Counted from the first letter of the stretch, positions 25,135 through 36,700 are shown. The stretch: DNA of 64,000 bases from Pleomorphomonas sp. (GCA_029976075.1 JARKNW010000071.1:1-64000); one strand, 5' to 3'. Notes: generated by a model not told the origin, from the letters alone. Numbers and translations are program-made.

Positions 25135-27611
25135 TATTGGCACCGGTGCAGTTCTCGCCGCCGCTTCCCATCGACGCGGTGCTCGATGACATTCGAGCAT
25201 CGCTTGACACCAACACCCGCCTCGTTCTTGTCGCCGCCCCCGGTGCCGGCAAGACGACGCGGGTACCGCTGGCCCTGCTCGATTCTTCGTGGCGTCGAGG
25301 CAAGCTGATCGTTGTCGAACCGCGCCGCATTGCAGCTCGTGCTGCAGCGGCGCGCATGGCCGCCAGTCTCGGCGAAGACGTCGGGCAGACGGTTGGCTAC
25401 CGCGTCCGCATGGATTCCAAGGTATCGGCAAAGACGGTGATCGAGGTGATCACCGAGGGCGTTTTTACGCGCATGGTTGTCGACGATCCTCTGCTGGAAG
25501 GGGTAGCCGCGGTTCTTTTCGACGAGTTCCATGAACGCTCGCTCGACGGTGATCTTGGTCTCGCGCTCGCCCTCGACGGGGCCACACTCAGGGAAGATCT
25601 GCGAATTGTCGTGATGAGCGCCACGCTCGACGGCGGCCGCGTTGCCAACCTCCTCGGTGACGCACCGGTGATCGAAAGTGCCGGTCGAGTCTTCCCAGTG
25701 GAGACCCGACACGTTGATCGCGATCCGCTCCTTCGTTTCGAAGACCAGGTGGCGGAGGTAACGTTGCGTGCCCTGCGGGAGGAAGAGGGATCGGCGCTGG
25801 TCTTCCTTCCGGGACAAGCAGAAATACGACGGGTTGCGGAGCGGCTCGATGGGCGGCTACCGACCGGCGTCCGCCTCGCTCCCCTTTATGGCGCACTGAC
25901 CAGTGCCGAGCAGGATTTTGCCATCCGGCCTTGCAGACCGCCGGAACGCAAAGTCGTCTTGGCAACCGCAATCGCCGAGACGTCTCTGACAATTGACGGC
26001 GTGCGGCTCGTTATTGATGGCGGTTTGGCGCGTGTCCCCAAATACGAGCCGAACACTGGCCTGACGCGGCTTGAGACGATGCGCGTTTCCCGCGCTTCTG
26101 CCGATCAGCGGCGCGGTCGAGCAGGCCGCACCGAGCCGGGTGTCTGTTGGCGTCTGTGGAGCGAAGGGCAGACGTCGGCGCTTCAGCCATACTCAACGCC
26201 GGAAATCCTGGAGGCCGATCTTTCGCAGCTGGCGCTCGACCTCGCGGCCGTCGGCATCCGGGATCCCGCCGCCATTGCCTTTCTCGATCCACCGCCCAAG
26301 CCGGCCTGGACTGAAGCCGTGAACCTTCTGCGGAACCTGGAAGCGATCGACGAGGCTGGGCGCATTACCGCCGAGGGCAAGGCACTCGTTCGCCTGCCGT
26401 TACCGCCCCGTCTCGCTCACATGATCCATCGCGCCGCCGACTTTGGCACCGCCCGAATGGCGGCCGAGATTGCGGCAATCCTGACCGAGCAGGGTCTCGG
26501 CGGTGACGCCACCAATCTTTCCGACCGTCTTGCGCGCTTCCGCACCGATCGTGGTCAACGCGCCTCGGACGCGCGGACCATGGCTGCCAGGTGGGCCAGG
26601 CTGGCGGAAGCGGGCGGGGCTTCCGAGGCGCCAACGACGTCGCTTTCGCCTGGCGCCGTTCTGGCGCTCGCTTATCCCGACCGGGTCGCCGAGGCACGGG
26701 GACAGCGGGGCGCCTTTCGCCTGGCAAGCGGTCGTGGCGGCATGGTGGAAGAACACAACGGGCTGGCGCGGGAAGACTACATCGTCGTTGCCGATCTGGC
26801 AGGCAAGGCCGAACGGGCACGTATCAGGCTTGCAGCCGCTATTTCCCTTGCCGAAATCGAAGCACTGTTCGCCTCCCAGATCGTCGCCGAAGCGGCCGTG
26901 GCCTTCGATCCCTCGGCCCGTGCCGTCCGCGCTCGTCGTCTTCGTCGGTTCGGAGCCGTCCTGCTTGCAGAAGAGCCGGTCGCTGCACCGGCCGGAGCGG
27001 ATACGATCGCGGCACTTCTATCCGGCCTGCGCCGGACTGGTGTGGACCGGCTGAACTGGTCAAAAGAGCAACGACGATTCAAGGAGCGGGTCACCTTTCT
27101 CTGCCAAACGGTGGGGGAACCATGGCCGAACCTCGCCGACGGCGCCCTCGCCGACACACTCGAAGACTGGCTAGGGCCATTCGCTGACGGACTGACGCGT
27201 CTTGATGATGTCGACGCGGCCTTGCTTGGCGCAGCGCTTGATCGTCTTGTTCCATTCGGCCTCAGGCAGGAAATGGATCGGTTGATGCCAAGCCATTTCG
27301 AAGCGCCGACCGGCAGCCGCGTACCGATCGACTACGCTGCCGACGGCGGGCCGGCCGTGGAGATCCGCGTGCAGGAACTGTTCGGCCTCGATCGCCATCC
27401 GGCAATCGCCGGAGGTCGCGTTCCGCTGACGCTGGTGCTGACCTCGCCGGCCCACCGGCCGATTCAGACAACCAAGGATCTGCCCGGCTTCTGGCGCGGC
27501 TCCTGGAAAGACGTAGCAAAGGATCTCAAGGGGCGCTACCCCAAACACCCCTGGCCCGACGATCCGCTCAGCGCTGAGCCAACGCGCAGGGCGAAACCGC
27601 GCGGGACCTGA
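25131..27611 (+). CDS. hrpB: ATP-dependent helicase HrpB
   Basis: A DEAH/RHA-type RNA helicase family protein of 826 aa, the usual HrpB length. Motif I is AAPGAGKTTRVP (about 35-46), motif II LFDEFHERS, motif III MSATLDG and motif VI QRRGRAGR; HA2 and HrpB C-terminal domains follow. The cellular role of HrpB in bacteria remains poorly defined. The start is a GTG at 25131 that overlaps the MltB stop (GTGA), implying translational coupling with a cell-wall enzyme. Its stop abuts the stop of the converging gene with no base between. Confidence 0.95.
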   Translation: MILAPVQFSPPLPIDAVLDDIRASLDTNTRLVLVAAPGAGKTTRVPLALLDSSWRRGKLIVVEPRRIAARAAAARMAASLGEDVGQTVGYRVRMDSKVSAKTVIEVITEGVFTRMVVDDPLLEGVAAVLFDEFHERSLDGDLGLALALDGATLREDLRIVVMSATLDGGRVANLLGDAPVIESAGRVFPVETRHVDRDPLLRFEDQVAEVTLRALREEEGSALVFLPGQAEIRRVAERLDGRLPTGVRLAPLYGALTSAEQDFAIRPCRPPERKVVLATAIAETSLTIDGVRLVIDGGLARVPKYEPNTGLTRLETMRVSRASADQRRGRAGRTEPGVCWRLWSEGQTSALQPYSTPEILEADLSQLALDLAAVGIRDPAAIAFLDPPPKPAWTEAVNLLRNLEAIDEAGRITAEGKALVRLPLPPRLAHMIHRAADFGTARMAAEIAAILTEQGLGGDATNLSDRLARFRTDRGQRASDARTMAARWARLAEAGGASEAPTTSLSPGAVLALAYPDRVAEARGQRGAFRLASGRGGMVEEHNGLAREDYIVVADLAGKAERARIRLAAAISLAEIEALFASQIVAEAAVAFDPSARAVRARRLRRFGAVLLAEEPVAAPAGADTIAALLSGLRRTGVDRLNWSKEQRRFKERVTFLCQTVGEPWPNLADGALADTLEDWLGPFADGLTRLDDVDAALLGAALDRLVPFGLRQEMDRLMPSHFEAPTGSRVPIDYAADGGPAVEIRVQELFGLDRHPAIAGGRVPLTLVLTSPAHRPIQTTKDLPGFWRGSWKDVAKDLKGRYPKHPWPDDPLSAEPTRRAKPRGT

Positions 27612-27998
27612 TCAACGCACGTTCACTGTGACGTCGTAGGTTGTGTAGGTGTAGCGCATTTCAGACGTATTAACGGGATAGCCGACGCTGACCGAAAGGT
27701 GGTCGGTGCCGCGAAAACCCTTTTGAGGGGTATAGGAGAACGTAGTTCCAGTGAACTTGTGCCCCTTACAGGGCGGATCTGTGGCGATGATAACATCGGG
27801 CCGAATGACAAACTTGCCACGCTCAGGGTCTTTCAAAACCTTGCTTCGGTACTGACCCGAGGAAGCGCAACTACCATTGGTAAGAAGATACAGATGCTCC
27901 GACTTCGTCTCACCGGCTCTGATGTTGTAAATTAGCGTGTCCGCATGTGCGGCGGTGACCTGCGCTCCAAGCAGAGCGACGACAACGAAAGAACGCAT
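27612..27998 (-). CDS. small secreted hypothetical protein
   Basis: A 128-aa protein I do not recognise. Residues 1-19 look like a signal peptide (RSFVVVALLGAQVTAAHA) cleaved before DT. The mature part of about 108 aa is beta-rich, with two cysteines (near 42 and 75) that could form a disulfide, and a C-terminal segment GFRGTDHLSVSVGYP resembling a bacterial Ig-like or cadherin-like strand pattern. The start at 27998 is supported by GGAG 5 nt upstream; an ATG at 28034 lacks a ribosome site. It lies between hrpB and the cys operon with no functional link. Periplasmic location inferred. Confidence 0.7.
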   Translation of the reverse strand: MRSFVVVALLGAQVTAAHADTLIYNIRAGETKSEHLYLLTNGSCASSGQYRSKVLKDPERGKFVIRPDVIIATDPPCKGHKFTGTTFSYTPQKGFRGTDHLSVSVGYPVNTSEMRYTYTTYDVTVNVR

Positions 27999-28101
27999 CA
28001 GAACTCCATCGCAATTTCCGCACGTACTGCGCATAGATGATATTTCTAATTGTATCTATCATCATCGGTTGCAAGGGACAACAACTAGCTGCATCGCCCC
28101 C

Positions 28102-29151
28102 TTATGCGGCACCAGAGAATAAGCCTGCTGCCCGAATTTCCAGAGCGGCGCGATCACCAATCCGAGGAGGCTCGCGGTCGGCTGGCGTCAGGGCCTCGAT
28201 AATCGCCTCAGTTCCATCGGCACGGAAGCCGATGCGGCGCGACGACCCGGAACGGTGTAGAGACACCACCGTCGCCCAGAGCCCCTCGCCATCGCGGCGG
28301 AAGGCCACGTGTTCGGGACGGACGTAGAGCCTCGCCGGCCCGTCGAACAGCAGCGGCGGCAGCCTTGGGATCGTCACTTCCTGCTGGCCTACGAAGGGTC
28401 GCCCCTTGTCGACACGGATGTCGAGGCGGACGGACTCACCAATGAAATCAAAGACAAATGGGGTCGCCGGCCGGTCGTAGACGTCCTCCGGACTGCCCGC
28501 CTGCTCGATCTTTCCGTTGCTCATGACGACGACGCGATCGGCAAGATCGAGCGCCTCTTCCTGATCATGGGTCACGAACAGCGTGGTGTGACCGGTACGA
28601 TCGTGGAACTCTCTCAGCCACAAGCGGAGTTCCTTGCGCACCTTGGCGTCCAGGGCGCCGAAGGGCTCGTCGAGCAGCAGCACGCGCGGCTCGACGGCGA
28701 GCGCCCGGGCAAGAGCCACACGTTGACGCTGGCCGCCGGACAGCTGGCTCGGATAACGGCCGCCATAGTCCGGCAGTTGGATGAGGGCGAGCAGTTCCTC
28801 GACCTTGTCCCGGATGGCCGCCGCGGTCGGTCGTGTCCTGCGCGGCCGTACCCGCAGCCCATAGGAAATGTTGTCGGCTATCGTGAGGTGCTTGAACAAC
28901 GCATAGTGCTGGAAGACGAAGCCAATCTGTCGTTCCTGAACGCTTTTCAGACTGGCGTCTTCCCCGCCGAACAGAATCTGCCCGCCAGAGGGAATCTCCA
29001 GACCAGCCACGCACCGCAGCAGTGTGGTCTTGCCTGATCCGGATGGGCCAAGCAGCGCCAGGAGCTCGCCCGAGGCGACCTTGAGATCGACGCCATGAAG
29101 GGCCGCCGTGCTGCCGAAGGTCTTGGTCAGGTTGCGAATGTCGAGTTCCAT
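28102..29151 (-). CDS. cysA: sulfate/thiosulfate ABC transporter ATP-binding protein
   Basis: A 349-aa ATPase subunit that powers sulfate uptake at the cytoplasmic face of CysT-CysW. Walker A is GPSGSGKTT (about 35-43), the Q-loop lies in [13 protein letters not shown], the signature is [15 protein letters not shown], Walker B is [11 protein letters not shown] and the switch His is in [11 protein letters not shown]. After about residue 235 comes the regulatory OB-like (TOBE/CysA C-terminal) domain. The context of sbp, cysT and cysW upstream sets the substrate as sulfate or thiosulfate. It starts 11 bp after cysW and is the last gene of the operon. Confidence 0.95.
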   Translation of the reverse strand: MELDIRNLTKTFGSTAALHGVDLKVASGELLALLGPSGSGKTTLLRCVAGLEIPSGGQILFGGEDASLKSVQERQIGFVFQHYALFKHLTIADNISYGLRVRPRRTRPTAAAIRDKVEELLALIQLPDYGGRYPSQLSGGQRQRVALARALAVEPRVLLLDEPFGALDAKVRKELRLWLREFHDRTGHTTLFVTHDQEEALDLADRVVVMSNGKIEQAGSPEDVYDRPATPFVFDFIGESVRLDIRVDKGRPFVGQQEVTIPRLPPLLFDGPARLYVRPEHVAFRRDGEGLWATVVSLHRSGSSRRIGFRADGTEAIIEALTPADREPPRIGDRAALEIRAAGLFSGAA

Positions 29152-29162
29152 CGAAGGCTCCG

Positions 29163-30083
29163 TCAGTGGCGATGACCGGCGGCGAGATCGCCGGCGTAGC
29201 GATGCTCCAGCCAGGACTTGATGCCGAGCGTTACCAGTGCCAGGGCGGCAAGCAGCGATGCGACGGCAAAGGCAGCAACGAACTGGTATTCGTTGTAGAG
29301 GATCTCGATGTGCAGCGGCATGGTGTTGGTGTAGCCGCGGATGTGGCCCGAGACCACCGATACAGCGCCGAACTCACCCATGGCGCGGGCGTTGCAAAGC
29401 AGCACGCCATAAAGCAGCGCCCATTTGACGTTGGGCAGCGTTACCGTCCAGAACATGCGCAACCCGGAAGCGCCGAGGGTCAACGCCGCCTCTTCATCGG
29501 TATTGCCGATCTCCTCCATCAGCGGAATCAGCTCCCGGGCGATGAACGGAAAGGTTACGAAGATCGTCGCCATCACAATACCCGGCAGGGCGAAGATGAC
29601 CTGGATACCCGCCGACTGCAGCAAGCCGCCAAACAGGCCATGACTGGCGTAGAGCAGCACGTATACGAGGCCAGCAACGACCGGCGACACCGAGAAAGGC
29701 AGATCGATCAGCGTTACCAGAAACGCCTTGCCCCGGAAATCGAACTTGGCAATCGCCCAGGCGGCGGCAATGCCGAAGACGAGATTGGCCGGCACGGCAA
29801 TGGCGGCCACAGCCAAGGTCAGAATAATCGCGTCGATGGCCGCTGGATCGGCGAAGGCCATGACGAAGGCACCGGCTCCTTTCCGAAAAGCCTCCATGAA
29901 CACGGTGACGAGCGGAAGCAACAGGAACAGGGCAAGAAACCCCACGGCCAGCGCGATCAGCAGACGCCTGACCCACGGAGCTTCCTCGGTTGGCAGGCGT
30001 CGTCGGGGCGGACTCGCGACCACCGCCTCGGCGGCAGTGGCCTCCTCAAGCGACACGGCGAGCGCGGCGGAACCGTCAGACAT
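29163..30083 (-). CDS. cysW: sulfate ABC transporter permease CysW
   Basis: A 306-aa inner-membrane permease with six hydrophobic helices after a 45-residue hydrophilic lead. The cytoplasmic loop [21 protein letters not shown] is the EAA motif that contacts CysA. It pairs with CysT. The ATG at 30083 has GAGG 7 nt upstream and overlaps the end of cysT by 8 nt (ATGTCTGA), indicating translational coupling; in-frame ATGs at 30089 and 30098 are alternatives. Confidence 0.95.
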   Translation of the reverse strand: MSDGSAALAVSLEEATAAEAVVASPPRRRLPTEEAPWVRRLLIALAVGFLALFLLLPLVTVFMEAFRKGAGAFVMAFADPAAIDAIILTLAVAAIAVPANLVFGIAAAWAIAKFDFRGKAFLVTLIDLPFSVSPVVAGLVYVLLYASHGLFGGLLQSAGIQVIFALPGIVMATIFVTFPFIARELIPLMEEIGNTDEEAALTLGASGLRMFWTVTLPNVKWALLYGVLLCNARAMGEFGAVSVVSGHIRGYTNTMPLHIEILYNEYQFVAAFAVASLLAALALVTLGIKSWLEHRYAGDLAAGHRH

Positions 30084-30918
30084 GACCATACCTCGCACGT
30101 GCCCGGGCCTGTATCAGGTTGATGAGAAGAAGCGTGCCGAAACTGACCGCCAGCATGATGGCGGCGACGGCGGTAGCTCCCGCATAATCGAACTCCTCAA
30201 GCTTGATGACGATGAGCAGCGGCGCGATCTCTGAAACATAGGGGATATTGCCGGCAATGAAGATCACCGACCCGTATTCGCCGACCGCACGGGCGAAGGC
30301 CAGCGCAAATCCCGTGAGGATCGCCGGACTGAGCACCGGTAGCACCACAGAGAAAATAGTCCTGAAGCGACCGGCGCCAAGCGTCGCGGCAGCTTCCTCA
30401 AGCTCGCGGTCTACTTCGGCAAGCACCGGCTGCACGGTACGCACGATGAAAGGCAGACCGACAAACACCAGGGCCAGGAAGACACCTAGCGGCGTGAAGG
30501 CAATCTTGAGGCCGAAGAAAGCTGCGATGGAACCGATCCAACCCTTTGGCGCATAGAGCGCGGTCAAGGCGATGCCGGCCACCGCCGTCGGAAGAGCAAA
30601 CGGCAAATCGATGATGGCATCGAAGAAGCGTCGGCCCGGAAAGTCGTAGCGCACCAGCACCCAAGCGATCAGCAGACCGAAGGGCACGTTGAAGGCTGCG
30701 GCGGCAAAACTCGTGAGAAAAGACAACCTCAGCGCTGACAGCGTACGTCCGTCGAACGCTAGGGCGACAAGCTCATGCCCCCCCAGCGAAGAAGCCCGGT
30801 AAAGCAGGGCGCCAAGCGGCAGAAGAACGATCACCGCGAGGTAAAGGATGGTGAAGGTGATCGTCAGTCGGAAGCCCGGCAGGACACTCGGCTTGACGAA
30901 GGGCGCGTTTGGGGTCAT
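30076..30918 (-). CDS. cysT: sulfate ABC transporter permease CysT (CysU)
   Basis: A 280-aa inner-membrane permease with six predicted helices, from LTITFTILYLAVIVLLPLGA to the last near residue 255. The EAA-loop sequence ELEEAAATLGAGRFRTIFSV lies near residue 185. It forms the channel with CysW. The ATG at 30918 matches the family N-terminus; an in-frame upstream start at 30975 would add a low-complexity leader. It is separated from sbp by 164 bp holding a GC-rich hairpin. Confidence 0.95.
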   Translation of the reverse strand: MTPNAPFVKPSVLPGFRLTITFTILYLAVIVLLPLGALLYRASSLGGHELVALAFDGRTLSALRLSFLTSFAAAAFNVPFGLLIAWVLVRYDFPGRRFFDAIIDLPFALPTAVAGIALTALYAPKGWIGSIAAFFGLKIAFTPLGVFLALVFVGLPFIVRTVQPVLAEVDRELEEAAATLGAGRFRTIFSVVLPVLSPAILTGFALAFARAVGEYGSVIFIAGNIPYVSEIAPLLIVIKLEEFDYAGATAVAAIMLAVSFGTLLLINLIQARARARYGHV

Positions 30919-30945
30919 CGGCCTCGCTTTCGGAGAAAGTCGGCC

Positions 30946-30963
30946 GGCCGGGATCATCCGGCC
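30946..30963 (-). terminator. hairpin between sbp and cysT
   Basis: GGCCGG/CCGGCC with a 6-nt loop lies in the 164-bp gap between sbp and cysT. There is no T run. It may stabilise the 3' end of the binding-protein mRNA or cause partial termination, as in other ABC operons where the binding protein is made in excess. Confidence 0.35.
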
Positions 30964-31082
30964 CGCCGGCGGCAAGGTCTCGTTCGGTCAGCGGAAAGAG
31001 AAACCCTGGTGGCACCGTTGCGATCCACATTGGCGATCCCTCCACTCGTCCAAGCCGGCAGGCGAACTACCGGCGAGTTTGC

Positions 31083-32102
31083 TCACTGTCCTGGCTTGTA
31101 GATCTGATCGAACACGCCACCGTCGCCGAAGTGATAAGGCTGCGCCTTGGCCCAGCCGCCGAACAGCGGTTCATCGATACTGACCAGCTTCAGTTCGGGG
31201 ATCGATTTGAGAAGCGCAGGGTCAACCAGTTTGGGCTCTGCCGGACGATAGTGGAACTTCGCGGCGAGCGTCTGTCCCTCGGCCGAGTAAAGATACTCGA
31301 GATAGGCTCTGGCCTCCTTTTCGGTGCCGTTGGCCTTGGCGTTGGCCTCTACGACGGCAACCGGCGGTTCCGCCAGGATGGATTGCGGCGGCACCACGAT
31401 GTCGAACTTGTCGGCGCCAAACTCATCGAGCGCCAGGAAAGCCTCGTTCTCCCAGGCGAGCAGCACGTCGCCGAGCTCGCGCTGAGCGAAGGTGACTGTG
31501 GAGCCACGGGCACCGGTATCGAGCACCGGCACGTGCTTGTAGAGGGTGCCGACGTAATCGCGGATCTTCGCCTCATCGCCACCATACTGCCCCGCCGCCC
31601 AAGCCCAGGCGGCGAGGTAGTTCCAGCGAGCACCGCCCGAGGTCTTGGGATTGGGCGTGATCACCTCGATGCCATCCTTTATGAGGTCGCCCCAGTCGTG
31701 AATGCCCTTGGGGTTACCTTTGCGGACCAGAAAGACGATTGTCGACGTGTAAGGGGCGGAGTTGTGCGGCAACTTGCCGCGCCAGTCAGCCGGGATCTTG
31801 CCCGTTTTCTCGACGATGGCGTTGATATCGCTTTCAAGCGCCAGCGTCACCACGTCGGCCGGGAGGCCGTCGATGACGGCACGCGCCTGTTTGCCCGAGC
31901 CGCCATGGGAGGCACGAATGGAGACATCCTCTCCGGTCTCAGCCTTCCAGTGAGCCGTAAAGGCGGCATTATACGCCTCGTAAAACTCGCGTGTCGGATC
32001 GTAGGAAACGTTGGTCAGCGTCACCGCAGTGGCGGGAGCGACGAGGGCAAGTGGTGCCGCGACAATGGCGGCAAGCACCCCCAGAAGTTTCGAGCCTCTC
32101 AT
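31083..32102 (-). CDS. sbp: sulfate-binding periplasmic protein
   Basis: A 339-aa ABC substrate-binding protein. The signal peptide spans about residues 1-26 ([21 protein letters not shown]). The mature part shows the Sbp/CysP family blocks [57 protein letters not shown] and the final domain with [11 protein letters not shown]. It captures sulfate and delivers it to CysT-CysW. The ATG at 32102 has GGAGGG 8 nt upstream; an in-frame ATG at 32138 would spoil the signal peptide. The A+T-rich 249-bp gap upstream presumably holds the promoter, but I see no confident -35/-10 pair. Confidence 0.95.
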   Translation of the reverse strand: MRGSKLLGVLAAIVAAPLALVAPATAVTLTNVSYDPTREFYEAYNAAFTAHWKAETGEDVSIRASHGGSGKQARAVIDGLPADVVTLALESDINAIVEKTGKIPADWRGKLPHNSAPYTSTIVFLVRKGNPKGIHDWGDLIKDGIEVITPNPKTSGGARWNYLAAWAWAAGQYGGDEAKIRDYVGTLYKHVPVLDTGARGSTVTFAQRELGDVLLAWENEAFLALDEFGADKFDIVVPPQSILAEPPVAVVEANAKANGTEKEARAYLEYLYSAEGQTLAAKFHYRPAEPKLVDPALLKSIPELKLVSIDEPLFGGWAKAQPYHFGDGGVFDQIYKPGQ

Positions 32103-32351
32103 GTTTCCAGCCCTCCAGCCTTGAGCGATGTCCTGCATCGCGCCTATTCGGGAGCGTCATCCGCCTCTTGGGCTCGTCAGCGCCTCCCAACAGGCTGAAA
32201 TCCTAAAAGGTCAACTTCAATTGGCAAGATATACCATTCCCTCCGAAATGGCCGATTTGTAAAATTTCATTCCTTTATTGTCACCTATTACGCGAACCGA
32301 GGCAACATACTTCCGCGAACCCACTGATTTCAGGTCTGATCTTCTCCAAAA

Positions 32352-33797
32352 TCAAGAAGCGATCAAGTTGCGGACACGCTGGACCGCCTCTGGCAGCAAC
32401 GAAGCCAGCGCCCCGCCAGGTCGCTGCCGCAACAGCGAAAGGGATGGATAGATCGGGGTCTTTTCCCCTTCCAAGCGCCAATTCCAATCGGCCGCGGCAG
32501 CCAGGAGAGCAACACCGGAACGCTGAAGGGCGCCGGCAACACGGAGCGGCAGACCATCGACGGCGATGACGGCGTCGAGGCGACTGATAAGGGCCACGCA
32601 ATCGACACGGGCATCGACGCCAGCCTCGAAGTCGGGACCGGGATGCTCGACGCGAATCGGAGAGCTGGCAACCTCCCATCCTGACGATGCAGATGAACGA
32701 GCAAGCAAGGTCGAGGGCAGGCGTTCGAGCGCGACGAAACGAAGATCCCCCACGCCGGCGAGCGGAGCAAGATTCTCCAGCCTGAGATCGCCGCCCCAGA
32801 CGAGGCCAATGGCCCGCCGCCCCCTGCCGAGATCCAGACGTGCACTCCATCGGTCTGCAAGTGCCGGCTCGGCAGCGAGCAATGGACCGGTCGGCAAAAA
32901 ACTGCCGGCGGTAAGACCGAGCCGATGCGGCAAACCGGCAAGCGGCGCGGCAGCCGCACCAGCCCAGGCCCCGAGATCGTCACTCTCGGCAACGGCGTGG
33001 TCGGCACCGGCGAGCCCTGAAGCGAGACGCACAAAAGGCTTGGGCACCACCAGCACGAGCTCTGAGACCAGGGATCGAGCGAGCGGAAGAGCCGGTGCGA
33101 AGGTCAGGAGATCAAGGGGATCGGAACCAGTCCAGACAAGGAGCGACCTCTCCAGGGGAGAGCCATCCCACGGCAGCAGCCGACTTGCCCAGGTTGGACG
33201 GACAGCGATGGCGTCGAGATCGGCAAACCCGGCGGCCATGTCACCAAGCGACAGGAACGCCGCCGCCCGATCGGCGTGCGGACGAGAGTCATCATGGCGC
33301 CGAAAGGCTTCGACCGCTGCCAGCGGACGCCCTGCCGTCACAAGAGCCGAGCCGAGTTCTCTCAGCGCTTGCGGCTCGGAAGGATCGAGCCTTAGGGCCG
33401 CCTCGAACGCCGAAACGGCGCCGTCAGCGTCGCCAGCAGCAAGGCGTGCTGCGCCGAGGCGTGCGGCCAGTTCGGCATCGAGCGGTCTGGCCGCCCTCGC
33501 GCGTTCGAAAGCCGCCGCCGCTTCTTTCAGGCGCGATGTGGCGGTCAGCGCTTCGCCAAGCGCCATGGTGATATCCGCGCGGCCAAGTTCCGTCCGATCG
33601 GCGCGCGTCAGAAACACCACCGCCCGCGCATGATCTCCGTTGGCGCGGGCAGCGGCAGCGGCCCCCAGCATGGCTGGCACGTGATCAGGCGCCCGGACGA
33701 GCGCCACCTCGTAAAGGGCTATGGCCTCGATCCACTTGTGGGCCATCTCGGCGGCGTTGGCGCGAGCCAGCAATTGATCGACAACCGTTTCGGTCAT
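32352..33797 (-). CDS. TPR protein with GT-B-like C-terminal module
   Basis: A 481-aa cytoplasmic protein. Residues 1-190 are five or more TPR units, for example AAFERARAARPLDAELAARL and SAFEAALRLDPSEPQALREL. From about 215 comes a diverged copy of the GT-B-like domain found after TPRs in many alphaproteobacterial proteins: LLVWTGSDPLDLLTFAPALP (canonical form GExGLGDxxxFARYLP), IGLVWGGDLRLENLAP, and ADWNWRLEGEKTPIYPS near the end. Catalytic elements such as the HxxDxxRS stretch are missing. Its ATG overlaps the stop of the upstream giant gene by 4 nt (ATGA). Function unknown; either a degenerate glycosyltransferase or a binding scaffold. Confidence 0.8.
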   Translation of the reverse strand: MTETVVDQLLARANAAEMAHKWIEAIALYEVALVRAPDHVPAMLGAAAAARANGDHARAVVFLTRADRTELGRADITMALGEALTATSRLKEAAAAFERARAARPLDAELAARLGAARLAAGDADGAVSAFEAALRLDPSEPQALRELGSALVTAGRPLAAVEAFRRHDDSRPHADRAAAFLSLGDMAAGFADLDAIAVRPTWASRLLPWDGSPLERSLLVWTGSDPLDLLTFAPALPLARSLVSELVLVVPKPFVRLASGLAGADHAVAESDDLGAWAGAAAAPLAGLPHRLGLTAGSFLPTGPLLAAEPALADRWSARLDLGRGRRAIGLVWGGDLRLENLAPLAGVGDLRFVALERLPSTLLARSSASSGWEVASSPIRVEHPGPDFEAGVDARVDCVALISRLDAVIAVDGLPLRVAGALQRSGVALLAAAADWNWRLEGEKTPIYPSLSLLRQRPGGALASLLPEAVQRVRNLIAS

Positions 33798-36700
33798 GTG
33801 GCCGATCTTCCAGAAACGAAACTGCGCAAGACACCGACGAGATCGTCACTCTGGTGCCAGACGCGCACTTCGGGATACCAGGGCGTACCACCCTCCCCCG
33901 CCCAGAGCCAATCGCCGCCTGATGGATCGACAACTACAGTCGGTCGACCCAGCGTAGCGGCCAGGTGGGCGGTGGTCGAAACGGGCGCAACGATCAGATC
34001 GAACGCCATCATCGCCGCTGTCGTTTCCAGGAAGCCACCGAGCCTGTCACCAAGCGACTCGGCAGCCAGCCCCTTTGGAAGGGCCGCCAGCGAAGCGCGG
34101 CCAGCGCGCCGGTCGAGGGCAAAGAAGCGGATATCTTCGGCGCCGACCAGTGACGCGAAATGTGCGGCATCAGCGACGTTTCGCCAATAGAGACCGACAA
34201 CCGGCCGGCCGTCGCCGGCAACGAACCGCCGCCAAGCCTCGACCCTGAGAGGATCTGGCTGAAAATACGCTGGCGGCGGAAGGTTGGTTCGTTCGGTCCC
34301 GAACACATACGGCAGACTGCGAAGCGGCACTTCGAAATCATGGGGTGGCAGGCGGCGTCCCTGCTCGATGATCGTGACGTTGCTGCCGAGATCCAGCCGA
34401 CGAAACAGATCGGTCAGCGCGGGCCTGACCTCCAACAGGAGCTTTGGCCCACGTGACAGGAGCTGCGGAAGGAAGCGAGCGAAGGCTATGTCCAACCCAA
34501 GGTCGCGCTCGCCGTGGACCAGCAATGTCCTCCCGCGAAGATCCTCTCCCGTCCAACGCGGCGCCGAAAATCGCCGCGGCAACAGCTCAGGCGCCTTCCA
34601 ACGCACCTCCGCACGAGCAAAGCCGCGCCGATAGTCACCGGCAATCAGCAGCGCTTCCGCTTCGTCCATCAAGAGCTCTGGATCTGCCGGCGCCAGCACG
34701 ACGGCACGACCATAGGCAGCGAGGGCCTCCTTGGCACGACCGAGCGAGACCATGGCCTTGCCGACAGCGCGATGGGCGCGGGCAAGATCGGGCTTGAGTT
34801 CGGCAGCCCGCTCGGCATGGGCAAGCGCCTCTTCAAGGCGACCGATGAGCCTGTCGGCTCTCGAGAGCTCCACGAGCCTTTCGGCACTCGGAGCTTCGGC
34901 AACCAGCGCCGCCAAGAGGCTTCCGGCCCGGTCGATCTCGCCGATTCTCATGAGAGCCGCCGCGAGCTTCTCACGCAGCTCCGGCGTGCCGCCCCCGGTT
35001 TCCATAGCGTCGCCGAGCAGGAGAACGGCACGATGGTCGTCGCGACCAGCGAGTGCGGCAAGCCCGGCGCGGACAAGCGCGGCGCTCGTTCGATGGGCAA
35101 GATCATCGCCTGCCGCTGGATCATTTGGCATGGTGTCTGCGCGGAAGGGCACGGCGCGATCACCCGCCACGAAAGCGGCAAGCGCGGCAACAAGACGGGA
35201 AAGCCGTTGGGATTCGCTTTCCCCACTCCGTCGCCGGAAAAGGCGCGCCGTCGAAAACCATGGTGTGCGCCCGTCCCTTTCAAGCCACAGCCAGTCATCA
35301 CGATCCGGACCGATGACAAAGACAGCCCGTCCGGCGGCGGCAGCCAGCGCCGCGATCGGACTCCCCGCGGGAGCCACCACGGCATCAAGGTTTGGAAGAG
35401 CGGCGGCAACCACCTCGAGGCCAAGCTGCTCCGTGGCAAGCGGCCAAGCGTCAGGAAAACGCGCCGCCGCCGAGGAATCCAGAGCCACGAACGCCGCACC
35501 GACAATCGCAGCGAACTCCGGGACATCGGCCGACAAGTTCAAATCGCCGAGCGCTAGGCCGACGCGGAAGCCTTCGAGGTGAGCAAACGACCGCGCGGAG
35601 TTGGTTACGGCGATCGGGTTGACGGCAAGGTAGCGGCGCGGTGCCGGCAGGTCATCAGCAGTGAGACCAAGAAGCGCCGGCAGGCTCATCATCGGAATCA
35701 CAAACTCGCCATCCTCAGCCTCGCCCGTGCCGTCGAGCCCTTCAATACCTGCCAATAATGGCGCCAGCTCGTCTGCGCCGGCAACGCGAACGCCGGCAAC
35801 ACCAGCTGCCTTCAAGGCGGGAACGAACCGCAGGAGGCGGACCAGAACTCCTGCATCGCCCTCGGCAACGAGAACCACATGGCGGCCGGAGATGTCAGCA
35901 AGAGCCGGCAGGCTATGTTCAAGACCGCGCCGCCACTCGAACTCGGCAAGACCGGCGGCAAAATCGCCCGAGGCCAGCAACAGTTCTCCCAGAAAGGCGC
36001 GAGCAACGGCTGTTGGACGGCGAGCGATGAGGTCGCGGAGAACGCCAATAGCCTGATGGATCTGGCCATCCCCGCTGAGGGCTCGAGCAAACTCCATCGC
36101 CGCCTCGGTATGATCACCGTCACGCGCTACGGCTGAGCCAAGGAAATGCAAGGCCAGCACGGTGTCGCCAGCGGCCATCGACAAACGCCCGAGACCAAGA
36201 CGCGCATCGGCGCCATCGTCCGCGATGATGGCTCGCTCGAAGGCACGGGAGGCGCCACGCGTATCTCCTAGATTTCTTAGCGCCTCGCCCCAGGAGGCCA
36301 GGACATCGGCCCTGCCGGGAGCCCTTTGCGCCGCCTGTCGAAGCGCAAACTCCGCTCTCGACTGCTCGCCGAGCGACGCAAAAGCCGCGGCGCGCAGCAT
36401 CAGAGCCTCTATGGAAGCAGCATCGAGGCTAAGCACCTTTTCGGCATGATGGAGAGCCATGGCAGGTTGCCCCCGCTCAAGGTCACGGCGAGCGGCGAGC
36501 AACAGCACCCGGACATGGCGTGGCCCATTGGACAGCCCGGCATCAAGCGTCCGGCCAGCATCCGCTGTCTCACCAAGGCGGAACAACATTTCAGAAAGCC
36601 GCGCCCAGCCTTCGGGATCCGAAGGATCGAGCGCGACCAGACGAGCCGCAAACGGCAGGGCAGCGCGCGCTGCCGGCTCGCCCTCCACGCCTTCCGCAGC

